From contig NZ_FOKQ01000002.1 in the NCBI RefSeq assembly GCF_900112155.1, positions 1 to 64,000 on the forward strand: a stretch of DNA of 64,000 nucleotides, in the 5' to 3' direction. The notes beneath the pieces are model-generated. The model was not told where the DNA came from. It did no database searches and saw only the letters and a list, made by a program, of their open reading frames with translations. This document shows, piece by piece, positions 1-7,906 of this stretch (position 1 is the stretch's first letter; each line of letters starts with the position of its first letter). The DNA is from Hominimerdicola alba (GTDB lineage Bacteria; Bacillota; Clostridia; Oscillospirales; Ruminococcaceae). Position numbers and translations under genes: made by a program.

Positions 1-246
1 CTCGAGATAAGTGAGACCTCGATTCATACATTTCAAGGTCACAGGAATGAATTCACGATAAAGCATGAACCCAGTCTTGCCTGCACAAAATGCAATAACA
101 TGTTTCAGGCTGAGCCGTATCAGTCTGAAAAGACTAATGCATTCCTGCATTTTCTGATGTCGATCAAGCTGAAGAAAGCTGAGATCGAGTACAAAGACAT
201 GATCAGGTATGTAGATAAAAATCTCAAATTCAATGGTGATGATTAA
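1..246 (+). CDS. C-terminal part of an unidentified protein
   Basis: An open frame enters from the left edge and ends at a TAA at 244-246, giving the last 81 residues of a protein whose start lies outside the window. The fragment contains a CTKC pair about 29 residues in, which could belong to a metal-binding or redox knuckle, and a lysine-rich C-terminal helix-like tail. I do not recognise the family. A GC-rich inverted repeat follows directly (251-283), which fits a real gene end. The coding call rests on the uninterrupted frame, the sensible residue composition and the hairpin after the stop. Its function cannot be inferred from this fragment. Confidence 0.55.
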   Translation, partial: LEISETSIHTFQGHRNEFTIKHEPSLACTKCNNMFQAEPYQSEKTNAFLHFLMSIKLKKAEIEYKDMIRYVDKNLKFNGDD

Positions 247-250
247 ATTT

Positions 251-283
251 GACCCTGCAGGGATGTTGATTCCTTGCAGGGTC
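251..283 (+). terminator. hairpin after the partial gene
   Basis: GACCCTGCAGG and CCTTGCAGGGTC form a stem starting five bases after the stop codon. The following bases are T-rich (ATATTTTATT) but not a clean T run, so this is a probable rather than certain intrinsic terminator. Confidence 0.5.
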
Positions 284-414
284 GGATATTTTATTGGGTG
301 CGGGATATTTGACGGTTACGCATTTTCAATAAGGCGATCAAATTTAGCCGGATTCTGCTTCAGATCAAGCTACTGTCTGCCCGATTTTTTTTGCTGGCGT
401 TTCTGAAGAAAGAT

Positions 415-454
415 AAAAAAATCAGCCGTGCAGGTCGTGATGACTTGCGCGGCT
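415..454 (-). terminator. intrinsic terminator of the SASP gene
   Basis: Read on the minus strand, AGCCGCGCAAGTC and GACCTGCACGGCT pair around a short loop and are followed by a run of seven Ts (complement of 415-421). It sits about 30 bases beyond the SASP stop codon. Confidence 0.8.
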
Positions 455-485
455 TTATGTATCCGCCCGCTTGGGGCGGGGTAGA

Positions 486-674
486 TCAGTTCCTGCTGCC
501 TGTCTTGTAGGCATCGATCATCTTCTTGACCATCTGACCACCAACGGAACCTGCTTCTCTGGAAGTCAGATCGCCGTTGTAGCCCTGCTTGAGGTTTACA
601 CCTACCTCGTTAGCTGCCTCCATCTTGAACTTGTTGAGAGTTTCTCTACCCTGCTGAGTTGTTACACCTTTCAT
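486..674 (-). CDS. alpha/beta-type small acid-soluble spore protein
   Basis: A 62-residue protein with the hallmarks of alpha/beta SASPs: an N-terminal segment ending in ANEVGVNL, followed by GYNGDLTSREAGSVGGQMVK, which covers both signature blocks of the family. These proteins coat spore DNA in an A-like form and protect it from UV and heat. During outgrowth they are cleaved by Gpr, whose gene is at 26907-27773. The start at 674 has a good ribosome site (AAAGGAGAA, seven bases upstream). The gene is monocistronic with its own terminator. Its length is typical. The identification is firm; whether the organism still makes spores cannot be seen here. Confidence 0.93.
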   Translation of the reverse strand: MKGVTTQQGRETLNKFKMEAANEVGVNLKQGYNGDLTSREAGSVGGQMVKKMIDAYKTGSRN

Positions 675-781
675 TTTGTTTCTCCTTTTGTTTTATTCGG
701 GCTTGCGATAATATTGTACACCGATACAGCCGTGATATTACAGGGAATTTTTGGCGTGATAAATTTTATATTTTTCGTCCG

Positions 782-819
782 AAAAAAATAAAGACCTGTC
801 AGAAAACTGACAGGTCTTT
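782..819 (-). terminator. terminator of the tRNA block, distal
   Basis: A perfect 13-bp inverted repeat, AAAGACCTGTCAG / CTGACAGGTCTTT, with a 4-base loop. On the minus strand it runs into TATTTTTTT. It is the second of two tandem terminators after tRNA-Tyr. Confidence 0.85.
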
Positions 820-825
820 GAATGC

Positions 826-861
826 AAAAGAAAAACGTCTTACAGTTTCCTGTAAGACGTT
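826..861 (-). terminator. terminator of the tRNA block, proximal
   Basis: A 12-bp perfect stem, AACGTCTTACAG / CTGTAAGACGTT, with a 4-base loop. On the minus strand TTTTTCTTTT follows. It lies three bases beyond the CCA end of tRNA-Tyr, so transcription of the tRNA block ends here or at the tandem copy. Confidence 0.85.
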
Positions 862-863
862 TC

Positions 864-949
864 TGGTGGGAGAAGATGGATTCGAACCATCGAAGCTAGA
901 AGCAACAGATTTACAGTCTGCCCCCTTTGGCCGCTCGGGAATTCTCCCA
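864..949 (-). tRNA. tRNA-Tyr (GUA anticodon), CCA encoded
   Basis: The minus-strand sequence folds as a class II tRNA with a long variable arm (86 nt including CCA). The acceptor ends TGGGAGA/TCTCCCA pair, the D-arm carries CCCGAGCGGCCAAAGGGG, the anticodon loop is CTGTAAA (GTA), and the T-loop is GGTTCGAATCC. The 3' CCA is encoded at 864-866. It is the last of three tRNAs transcribed leftward. Confidence 0.95.
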
Positions 950-985
950 TTTATTCACCCGGAATATTTCCCGAATGAATATAAC

Positions 986-1061
986 TGGAGCTGGTGGACG
1001 GACTTGAACCCCCGACCTGCTGATTACAAATCAGCTGCTCTACCAACTGAGCTACACCAGC
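986..1061 (-). tRNA. tRNA-Thr (UGU anticodon), CCA encoded
   Basis: A 76-nt tRNA on the minus strand with acceptor GCTGGTG/CACCAGC, anticodon loop TTTGTAA (TGT) and T-loop GGTTCAAGTCC. The CCA is encoded at 986-988. It lies between tRNA-Pro and tRNA-Tyr in the same orientation. Confidence 0.95.
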
Positions 1062-1196
1062 TAATCATCATTAGCGGTATTCCGTGGCGTCGTCTCTCTC
1101 CTGACGACTTAATTATTATATCACAACTTCCGCTCGATGTCAATAGGGTTTTTTAATGTTTTCAAATTATTCACAATTGACTTTAAGTTGTGAAAA

Positions 1197-1270
1197 TCGA
1201 GACGACAGGATTCGAACCTGCGGCATCTTGCTCCCAAAGCAAGCACTCTACCAAACTGAGTTACGTCTCG
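1197..1270 (-). tRNA. tRNA-Pro (UGG anticodon), CCA not encoded
   Basis: A 74-nt tRNA on the minus strand with acceptor CGAGACG/CGTCTCG, anticodon loop TTTGGGA (TGG) and T-loop GGTTCGAATCC. Unlike its two neighbours the gene does not encode CCA (ATTTTCA follows the stem), so CCA must be added after transcription. About 135 bases separate it from tRNA-Thr. Confidence 0.94.
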
Positions 1271-1372
1271 TCCTGCGCTGTATTTCGTGCAGCTTTAATA
1301 TTATATCACTCTGTGGTGCGATTGTCAAGAGGGAAATCGAAAATTTTCAGCCTTTTTAAAATTCGGTAATGA

Positions 1373-2011
1373 TTATAGTATTTCTTTGAGTGTTTTCCTG
1401 ACTTTTTCAATATCGCCTGAGGTCAGCAGGGGGATAAGACTGTTGATCTCCTCGATGCTTTTATCCCACCACCTGAAAGCCAGCAGCAAGCTGATAAGCT
1501 CATCATCGAAACGCTTGCGGAGAACCTTTGCGGGGTCGCCTGCTACGATGGTATAGGGGTCAACATCACTGCCTACGACACTGTTGGCGCCGATGATAGC
1601 TCCGTCGCCTATGTGTACCCCGGGGAGAATCACAGCGTTCTGACCTATCCATACATCGTTGCCTATGACGGTATCGCCTTTCAGGGGCAGGTCTTCGGTG
1701 GCGGGAGGTGCCATATCCCAGCCTGCGAGGGTATAGAAGGGAAACGTGGATACCGAATTCATCTGATGATTCGCACCGTTCATGACGAATTCCACACCTG
1801 AGGCTATCTGGCAGAATTTACCTATGATAAGTTTGTCTCCAAGCCATTCGTAATGGTGGGTGACATGGCTTTCAAAATCGCTGTCGGCGATGTAGGAAAA
1901 ATCTCCGACGATGATATTTTTTGAAGTGACCGCGGGCTTTATGTAGATCTCTTTATCATACCCTTTTATCGGGTGCAGTACGTTGGGGTCGGGGATAATT
2001 CCGTTTTTCAT
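1373..2011 (-). CDS. Vat/CatB-family hexapeptide-repeat O-acetyltransferase
   Basis: A protein of about 212 residues with the left-handed beta-helix signature of xenobiotic acetyltransferases (VIGNDVWIGQNAVILPG, then VHIGDGAIIGANSVV), the SHVTHHYEWLGD region holding the likely catalytic His, and the AGDPAKVLRKRF tail of Vat and CatB proteins. Family members transfer acetyl from acetyl-CoA to streptogramin A, chloramphenicol or sugars. The true substrate cannot be told from sequence, so a resistance role is only possible. I chose ATG at 2011 rather than the longer frame from 2041, because AAAAGGAG lies eight bases upstream of it and the longer frame would overlap trmK. It is the last gene of the aroK-trmK run. 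Confidence 0.85.
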   Translation of the reverse strand: MKNGIIPDPNVLHPIKGYDKEIYIKPAVTSKNIIVGDFSYIADSDFESHVTHHYEWLGDKLIIGKFCQIASGVEFVMNGANHQMNSVSTFPFYTLAGWDMAPPATEDLPLKGDTVIGNDVWIGQNAVILPGVHIGDGAIIGANSVVGSDVDPYTIVAGDPAKVLRKRFDDELISLLLAFRWWDKSIEEINSLIPLLTSGDIEKVRKTLKEIL

Positions 2012-2031
2012 GCGACCGCTCCTTTTGGTAT

Positions 2032-2706
2032 TTATTCGCATTCCTCTCGTATTGTTTTGGAAAGCGCTTGCATCTCGCCGGCAGTATCGTCGTCTCCCGA
2101 AGCCTGTTTGCCTTTGGCGCAGGCTTCAAGGCGCACGGCCTGTCTTTGAAGATATTCTCTGCCGTCATCATCGTCAGCTTTTACTCTTCCACAGAAAAGA
2201 TATCTCAGGTCGCAGGGATAGTCGGGCGTTTTGCCTGTGTACACCGCCTGCATGACGGAGTATACGAAACGTCCGCTTATACAGGGGTTTTCGGCTGTTA
2301 CCTCAAATCCGTTTGAATAAAGCCATTGGCGGAGAGTATCCCACTTTGTCATGGGCTGGAGAACTAAATTTATGGCGGGTTCGGCAGATGTCAGCCACCG
2401 GCAGTCTTCCAGTATGCGGACGATAAGCTCGCCCCCCATGCCCGCGATGACTATATCTGTAAGCCCATCATTCGGGACTTTTTCAAGCCCGCAGGAAAGT
2501 ATGGGTGTGACTTTGCTTTCAAGACCGTTTTCGGCGATATGTGCCGCGGCGCTTTCAAGGGGCTTCTCAGCCACGTCACAGGCATAGGCTTTATCGCAGA
2601 GACCCTCAGCCGCCATATAGCAGGGGAGATATCCGTGGTCGGTGCCGATATCGGCGATAACACGCCCTTTGCACAGCGAAACACAGGTCAGCAGACGTTT
2701 ATCCAT
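2032..2706 (-). CDS. trmK: tRNA (adenine(22)-N1)-methyltransferase TrmK
   Basis: About 224 residues beginning with the Rossmann SAM-binding motif VIADIGTDHGYLP, followed by ACDVAEKPLESA and IVIAGMGGELI, which is the layout of the TrmK (YqfN) family that methylates N1 of A22 in tRNA. The C-terminal part is the family's coiled-coil-like helical tail. Two ATGs follow an AGGAGG box. The second (2706) has the better six-base spacing, though 2709 is possible. The gene start overlaps the end of aroK by a few bases, so the two are probably translationally coupled. Confidence 0.9.
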   Translation of the reverse strand: MDKRLLTCVSLCKGRVIADIGTDHGYLPCYMAAEGLCDKAYACDVAEKPLESAAAHIAENGLESKVTPILSCGLEKVPNDGLTDIVIAGMGGELIVRILEDCRWLTSAEPAINLVLQPMTKWDTLRQWLYSNGFEVTAENPCISGRFVYSVMQAVYTGKTPDYPCDLRYLFCGRVKADDDDGREYLQRQAVRLEACAKGKQASGDDDTAGEMQALSKTIREECE

Positions 2707-3238
2707 CATCTTCCTCCTGAGTCAGCGCTTTGCCGTTTATGAATTTATTGTACATACGCTCTATCTTCACTGCGATGACGAGCGGGGGATATCCGCCTGA
2801 TACGGTGAAGTGGGAATGAGCCTGATATTTCGGCTTTCTGTCGTCGAAACGCGCTTTCAGCTGTTCGCGGGTGGAACTTGCGGCAATGGGGCGGTGAGGG
2901 TCGTCCTTGATGCGGTCGTAGCAGACATCAAAATCTGTGTCGATAAATACAGCCATTCCCGAGTTTTTAGCAGTCTCGCCGTTTTTTTCAGACAAAAGCG
3001 CGCCGCCGCCTGTTGCCACAACTCCGCCGATATCGCCGAAAGCCGCCAATGCTTCAGTTTCTTTTTCTCTGAAATATGGTTCGCCTTTCTGCTCGAATAT
3101 CTCTGGGATAGTCATGCCCTCCTGCTCTTCGATATAGTCGTCAAGATCGATACACTGGCATTTCAGCCGTTTTGCAAGTATCTTTCCGACAGTGCTTTTA
3201 CCGCAGCCCATAAAGCCGCACAAAAATATAGGTTTCAT
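2699..3238 (-). CDS. aroK: shikimate kinase
   Basis: A 179-residue P-loop kinase with GFMGCGKST (residues 8-16) as Walker A, the LDDYIEE and GEPYFREKE shikimate-binding segments, and the TGGGALL motif near residue 78. It phosphorylates shikimate at the 3-hydroxyl in chorismate and aromatic amino acid synthesis. Length and motif order are standard. The start has GGGAGG about seven bases upstream. No other aro gene lies in the window, so it is an isolated pathway gene within a housekeeping run. Confidence 0.94.
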   Translation of the reverse strand: MKPIFLCGFMGCGKSTVGKILAKRLKCQCIDLDDYIEEQEGMTIPEIFEQKGEPYFREKETEALAAFGDIGGVVATGGGALLSEKNGETAKNSGMAVFIDTDFDVCYDRIKDDPHRPIAASSTREQLKARFDDRKPKYQAHSHFTVSGGYPPLVIAVKIERMYNKFINGKALTQEEDDG

Positions 3239-3285
3239 TATATGACCTCCCGAGGAATATATTTGATCAATGGGTGCCGCCGATA

Positions 3286-4116
3286 TCAGAGCCTTCTGCC
3301 TGATCTTACGGTGACTTTTTCGCCGCTTTCGGGCGAAACGAAGCTTATCTCACTGCACATAAGTGCCTGTCCTTTTCTTTCCGAACAATCGCCGCCGTAC
3401 ATCTCATCGCCTATCAGCGGCAGACCTATATGCGCCATATGCACCCGTATCTGGTGGGTGCGTCCTGTTTCAAGCAGGAATTTGCACAGCATGGAGTTTT
3501 CACGCCTTTCGATGACCTGCCAGCAGGTGGCGGAATATTTGCCGTCCTCCCTGACGCAGCGCAGTATCACGGATTCGCGCTCTCTTGCGATAGGTGCGCA
3601 TACCCTTCCGCCGCTGAGTTTCGTAGGCGGTATCAACCCGCAGTAGACCTTGCTTATACTTCCTGCCAGTGCATTGGCGGCATAGCGTGTCTTAGCCACG
3701 CAGACACAGCCTGCAGTATCGCGATCAAGACGGTTAACGGTGCGGAATGTCAGCCCTTTGCAGCGGTGGGCGAAAAAATTTGCCAGTGTATCGCCGCGGT
3801 GATTTATGGATTCGTGTACGGGCATATTCGCAGGTTTGTCAAAAACTATAACGTCCCCGTCTTCATAAAGCACGGGGACTTCAAGCTGGGGATTAGGGTC
3901 GGGGACAGTCTGGGCAGGTTCGGTGACTGTTATCTTCTGCCCTGCGGCTGCGCTGACTGTCACTCTCACCTTTTCGCCGTCAAGACATATGCCCTGTGAG
4001 TTTTTCAGCCTTGTAAGCAGTCGGCGGGAAAAACCCCTGCCACGCAGGATATCCTTTACCGTCGCGCCGTTTTCCTCCTGCGTGACGGTAAGTGTTCTTA
4101 CATATATTTCTTCCAT
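3286..4116 (-). CDS. RluA-family pseudouridine synthase
   Basis: A 276-residue protein. The N-terminal 60 residues resemble an S4-like RNA-binding domain (GFSRRLLTRLKNSQGICLDG). The catalytic domain has DGDVIVFDKPANMPVH, the active-site motif NRLDRDTAG with Asp131, and the later ETGRTHQIRVH motif. It isomerises specific uridines in rRNA or tRNA to pseudouridine. The exact target (RluC, RluD or YhcT type) cannot be fixed from sequence. It starts at ATG 4116 and overlaps the end of the upstream membrane-protein gene by about 19 bases, so the genes are read as one unit. Confidence 0.9.
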   Translation of the reverse strand: MEEIYVRTLTVTQEENGATVKDILRGRGFSRRLLTRLKNSQGICLDGEKVRVTVSAAAGQKITVTEPAQTVPDPNPQLEVPVLYEDGDVIVFDKPANMPVHESINHRGDTLANFFAHRCKGLTFRTVNRLDRDTAGCVCVAKTRYAANALAGSISKVYCGLIPPTKLSGGRVCAPIARERESVILRCVREDGKYSATCWQVIERRENSMLCKFLLETGRTHQIRVHMAHIGLPLIGDEMYGGDCSERKGQALMCSEISFVSPESGEKVTVRSGRRL

Positions 4117-5030
4117 CTTTTTATCATACCCGGCAGCTTATCCTGATTCCTTTCCCCGAGAAGCTCACGGATGAACATGGAATAGCTGACTTTAAAATAG
4201 GGATATATCGCAAGATACGGATACACCAGCAGCATGGCGGGCACGAACTTTACGAAATGCGCTATGAAGGAAATATAACGTCCGTGTTTGCCGTCCATCA
4301 GTCTTACAGAAAGGTCACAGGCATCGTAGACGTTTGAACGGGGGTTCAGTGCCATGATAAATGGCGTAAGCGCCAGGGATATATAATAACGTACCGCCAG
4401 GAACAGCCACACCGCCGTCATGCTTAGGGATGCCATCAGCGAAAGCAGTGCACCTGAGGTCAGTTCGCTGAGCCTTATGACCTGCACCCAGTAGTGGGCG
4501 CTGTATGCCGTGATGAACGCGGGTGTTATGGCGATGATCTTTAACATCAGCTGTATGAAAGATGCATAGAAAGAGTTGCTGTAATACTTAACGGAATGTG
4601 CCGCGACATATTTCCTTGTTTCGGTGATATCGCTGTCCATGGCTATATCAAGGTACAGCCTTCTTACCAGGCAGAAAAATGGCGATACCAGCGTGAATTC
4701 AAACATGGTCTTGCTTATCCAGAACAGCCAGGTGGTACCTCTGAATTCAAGAAGCTCTCTGATGCTGTAAAGCCAGGTATATCCCACGCTGCGCAGCAGA
4801 AGATAAAGCGTAGCTTCGCAGAGGACCACCAGTGCGACTATGGAGAACTGGTATATCATCAGCGATATGCTGTCGCCGCTGCGCTTTGCTATCCTGCGGG
4901 CGGCACAGTGCCTTATCTCGGCGTTCGACAGGGGAGCGCCCTCATCGGCGGGTAAAACGGGAACATCTGCGATATCGTTTTCGATATCCATTACATTTGC
5001 AGTATCCAAATTATTCGCCTTCCTCTTCAT
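4098..5030 (-). CDS. multi-spanning membrane protein of unknown function
   Basis: About 310 residues with an acidic N-terminal cytoplasmic stretch and about six hydrophobic helices, for example SISLMIYQFSIVALVVLCEA, the ITAYSAHYW region and VPAMLLVYPYLAIYPYF. It ends in a basic RWKKYM tail. I do not recognise the family. Two starts are plausible: ATG at 5030, overlapping the phosphatase gene by 20 bases with a weak GGAAG site, and TTG at 5009, which has AGGAAGG eight bases upstream and begins next to the upstream stop. The longer open frame back to 5159 lies inside the phosphatase gene and is unlikely. Close coupling to both neighbours suggests one operon. Confidence 0.75.
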   Translation of the reverse strand: MKRKANNLDTANVMDIENDIADVPVLPADEGAPLSNAEIRHCAARRIAKRSGDSISLMIYQFSIVALVVLCEATLYLLLRSVGYTWLYSIRELLEFRGTTWLFWISKTMFEFTLVSPFFCLVRRLYLDIAMDSDITETRKYVAAHSVKYYSNSFYASFIQLMLKIIAITPAFITAYSAHYWVQVIRLSELTSGALLSLMASLSMTAVWLFLAVRYYISLALTPFIMALNPRSNVYDACDLSVRLMDGKHGRYISFIAHFVKFVPAMLLVYPYLAIYPYFKVSYSMFIRELLGERNQDKLPGMIKRWKKYM

Positions 5031-5673
5031 CGTAGAAACTTCCGTAGTTTTCGTCGGGGTCGCGGTCGGGATATCTTCCCAGTACCTCAAATGCCTCCGA
5101 CCTCTGCCACATGGAAGCGGTAACAAGCACTTCAAAGCCCTCGCCGAAATCACAGGCATAATCCATGGGACGACGCTTGGGCACTCCGAAACAGCTGAGC
5201 ATATTCATTATTATGCCGCCGTGGGTGACTACTGCCGCGGAGGTCAGACCCTCGTACATCATATCGGAAATGATGATCTTTATAGCTTCATAGCAGCGGT
5301 TCACCATCTCTCTTGCGGATTCTCCACCCGGAGGAGGATTGTCAAGTCCGCCCTTGATATACTGTTTATATTCTGGAGTATCCATAAGCTCCTCGGCTTT
5401 TTTGTTTTCAAACTTGCCGAAATCCATCTCGCGAAGTTCGGGAAGTTCAACGGTATAGCAGTTGGGATAAATTATACCCGCGGTCTGCTTGCAGCGCTTT
5501 AAGGGTGATATATATACTTTCTGCGGATTGGGATAATCCAGCTTTTCAAGCTTGTCAAAAAGTTCCTGCGCACCCGCACTGCTCAGCGGCAGGTCGGTGG
5601 TGCCGATATATCTGCCGTCCTCGTTGGCTTCGGTGATGCCATGACGTATAAATGCTATCCTGTAACCCTTCAT
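5011..5673 (-). CDS. histidine phosphatase family protein
   Basis: A 220-residue protein of the phosphoglycerate-mutase-like fold. The N-terminal RHG motif (FIRHGITEAN, phospho-accepting His11), Arg60 in SPLKRC, Glu82 in ELREMDFG and His151 in VVTHGG form the expected active site. Family members dephosphorylate small phospho-sugars, cobalamin or phosphoprotein substrates; the substrate here is unknown. ATG 5673 is chosen because TTAAGGAGA lies seven bases upstream. The longer frame to 5781 runs back into the promoter region of the divergent regulator. The C-terminus is very acidic (DEEEGE). Confidence 0.87.
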   Translation of the reverse strand: MKGYRIAFIRHGITEANEDGRYIGTTDLPLSSAGAQELFDKLEKLDYPNPQKVYISPLKRCKQTAGIIYPNCYTVELPELREMDFGKFENKKAEELMDTPEYKQYIKGGLDNPPPGGESAREMVNRCYEAIKIIISDMMYEGLTSAAVVTHGGIIMNMLSCFGVPKRRPMDYACDFGEGFEVLVTASMWQRSEAFEVLGRYPDRDPDENYGSFYDEEEGE

Positions 5674-5706
5674 GGAAATTCTCCTTAAATAAATCTTTAA
5701 TTTCAC

Positions 5707-5735
5707 TTTACAAATAGTGAAAATTGTTGTATAAT
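5707..5735 (+). promoter_or_regulatory. promoter of the XRE regulator gene
   Basis: TTTACA (5707-5712) and a perfect TATAAT (5730-5735) are separated by 17 bases. It reads toward the regulator start at 5877 and predicts a leader of about 135 bases. The -35 element overlaps the left arm of a 10-bp inverted repeat (5710-5719 and 5781-5790). Confidence 0.75.
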
Positions 5736-5812
5736 GGAATTGCGGTCGGTTCGTGTATTTTACTATACTGACCGTTGTCACACTATTTGTCTTGATATAC
5801 CAAACGCTGCGG

Positions 5813-5829
5813 CAGACAGATACTGTCTG
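5813..5829 (+). promoter_or_regulatory. palindromic operator candidate in the regulator leader
   Basis: CAGACAG ATA CTGTCTG is a perfect 7-3-7 palindrome about 50 bases before the XRE start codon. Its size suits a homodimeric XRE/Cro-type repressor, so autoregulation is likely. This is inference from symmetry and position. Confidence 0.5.
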
Positions 5830-5876
5830 TTTTCCCGATAGCGCTGGGTATTAAATTCTCGGGAGTAGGTTTTGGT

Positions 5877-6512
5877 ATGAAAGCAGACAAAACTCAGCAG
5901 TATCTTCAGCAGGTCGGTGAAAGGCTCAGAGGAGCACGTCTGCTGATGGGTATAACGCAAAAGCAGGCTGCGGAAGCAACGGGTATGTCGCAGTCGTTTT
6001 TGTCCTTGGTCGAACGCGGACGGAAAAGCGTCTGCACGGCGCAGATAATATCACTTATAAGGTACTACAAGGTGCCATACGAGATGATATTCGGCAGCGA
6101 GGAGAATGACTATAATCTAAGTGATTTTCCAAAGGGCTGCAGCGCTGATATCTCATTTGAGCTGCTGAGTATGCTGGTCGGAAACGGAAACAGCGACAGG
6201 CTGCTGACGGGGACCAACAATTGTCTGAAACTTGTGATATATATGATCTTCAGGACGATATACCGCGAAAACCCTAAAAACAGTGACAAGCTGTTCTCTA
6301 TGGACTTTGATGATGCACTTCAGCGGGCTAATCGCGTGCTTTCAGCCGCGCCCGACAACATCTCGTCCTTTATACAGAAGAGCCGCGATGTCAAGGTCAA
6401 CGGTTTCGAGATACCGACCGAAAAGAATCCAGAGCTAAGGGCATTCATCGCAGAATGCGAATTCATGCTCAGGAATGCAAAGGATTCAAGTCCGATAAAA
6501 GCACCGGACTAG
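5877..6512 (+). CDS. XRE-family transcriptional regulator
   Basis: A 211-residue protein with an N-terminal Cro/CI-type helix-turn-helix (about residues 13-67, ERLRGARLLMGITQKQAAEA, then MSQSFLSLVERGRKS). The remaining 140 residues form a helical domain that I cannot assign; in this family such domains sense ligands or mediate dimer formation. It is transcribed divergently from the phosphatase operon and lies upstream of rnfC, so either could be a target. The leader carries a good promoter and a perfect palindrome, pointing to autoregulation. GGGAG lies about 13 bases before the ATG, a rather long spacing. Confidence 0.87.
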   Translation: MKADKTQQYLQQVGERLRGARLLMGITQKQAAEATGMSQSFLSLVERGRKSVCTAQIISLIRYYKVPYEMIFGSEENDYNLSDFPKGCSADISFELLSMLVGNGNSDRLLTGTNNCLKLVIYMIFRTIYRENPKNSDKLFSMDFDDALQRANRVLSAAPDNISSFIQKSRDVKVNGFEIPTEKNPELRAFIAECEFMLRNAKDSSPIKAPD

Positions 6513-6604
6513 ATACACAGACATTATATCATATTATTTGGCAAAAGTAAAGACAAAGTGAGACAGTTCGGACAAATTTCTTCCACGGGTTAAGGAGTGA
6601 TAAT

Positions 6605-7906
6605 TTGAAAATCAGAGGTATTTTTCTCGACAGGGAAAAGAACACCGACAGAAGCCTTACGATAGCGCTGCCGACTCCCGAAAGGGTAATGGTGCCGCTT
6701 CCGATTGGCTGTAAGGCATCGGTAAAGGCGGGGCAGTGGGTGCTCCGCGGAAACAGCATATGTGACGGCGAAACGCCTGTTCATGCGTCTGTTTCGGGTA
6801 AAGTCGAGGAGATCAGAACGATCGGAAGCCCTGACGGCAGCTATGAGGCTGTGGTCATCAAGGCGGACGAAACACAGAAAGACGCGGCGATAAGGATGCC
6901 GCGTGCAGAGGACAGAGAGAGCTTCATAGCGGCTGTAAAGGCTTCGGGCAGCCCTGCGGGCGACAAGCTCGAAAAGGCAAAGGACGCTGATGTGCTGATA
7001 ATCAACGGCATCGAGAGCGAGCAGTATCTTACGGCTGAAAACAGGTGTATGCTTGATGACGGCGAACTGATAACTGCGGGCATAGCGCTTATCGAAAGGT
7101 TTATGAGCATCAGTACGAGCGTAGCTGTCACGGAAAAGCTTAACGGCATCGAAAAAGTATATATCGCAGTTGCTTCAGACTGCACAGAAGCTTTCGCGGC
7201 AATGGAAAAGGTGGCGGCAAAGGCGCCGAATACCACAACAGTCAAACTCAGGGGCGATCATCCCGGCGGATCGGATCTGATGCTTGTAAACAATGTTGCG
7301 GGACGCACTATCAAGCCAACGGAAACAGCGGCGGATAAAAATGTTCTGGTGCTGCTGCCGTCTGAGGTGGCATTCATAGCTTCGTACTTTGAAACGGGTA
7401 TGCCCTTTGTGGAGAGAAGGGTGACGGTCGACGGTGACCTGGTAAAGACTCCCTGCATAATGAAAGCACCTATCGGCACTCCGCTTTCGGCTCTGCTTGC
7501 TTATGCTGACGCTAATACCAAGCCTGCAGAAAAGCTGATAATCGGCGGTATGATGACAGGAAGATCGGTGACTGATCTTGAACTGCCCCTTGGTGCTGAA
7601 GACAGCGCAGTGCTGATATTCATGAAGCCCATCGAGGCGGGCAAGGGTTCGCTGAAGGTCTCCGATAAAGCCACAAACTGCATAAAATGTGGCAGATGTG
7701 CACAGGCTTGTCCTGTTAAGCTGATGCCCATGAGAATAGAAAAAGCTCTTAAAAAGAAGAGCAAGGCGGCACTTGAAAGACTGCGCCCCGATCTGTGCGT
7801 TGGCTGCGGCTCGTGTACCTACGTATGTCCTGCAAAGCGCGAGCTGAGCGAAGTTGTGCGACAGGCTGCGGAGGGATTCGGCAGCAAGGGAGGTGAACAG
7901 TCATGA
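6605..7906 (+). CDS. rnfC: Rnf complex electron-transfer subunit RnfC
   Basis: A 433-residue protein with the RnfC layout: an N-terminal barrel-sandwich segment, a central Rossmann-like NADH/FMN region (LINGIESEQYLTAENRCML), and C-terminal cubane cluster motifs CIKCGRCAQACP (359-370) and CVGCGSCTYVCP (398-409). RnfC is the NADH-facing subunit of the ferredoxin:NAD+ oxidoreductase that couples electron transfer to ion pumping. The start is TTG at 6605 with AAGGAGTG nine bases upstream. It overlaps rnfD by four bases. The other Rnf subunits (G, E, A, B) do not follow. Confidence 0.9.
   Translation: MKIRGIFLDREKNTDRSLTIALPTPERVMVPLPIGCKASVKAGQWVLRGNSICDGETPVHASVSGKVEEIRTIGSPDGSYEAVVIKADETQKDAAIRMPRAEDRESFIAAVKASGSPAGDKLEKAKDADVLIINGIESEQYLTAENRCMLDDGELITAGIALIERFMSISTSVAVTEKLNGIEKVYIAVASDCTEAFAAMEKVAAKAPNTTTVKLRGDHPGGSDLMLVNNVAGRTIKPTETAADKNVLVLLPSEVAFIASYFETGMPFVERRVTVDGDLVKTPCIMKAPIGTPLSALLAYADANTKPAEKLIIGGMMTGRSVTDLELPLGAEDSAVLIFMKPIEAGKGSLKVSDKATNCIKCGRCAQACPVKLMPMRIEKALKKKSKAALERLRPDLCVGCGSCTYVCPAKRELSEVVRQAAEGFGSKGGEQS

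Noticed and set aside
5031-5159. Longer N-terminus for the membrane protein
   Set aside because: It would lie wholly inside the phosphatase gene, and its sequence does not look like a protein domain.
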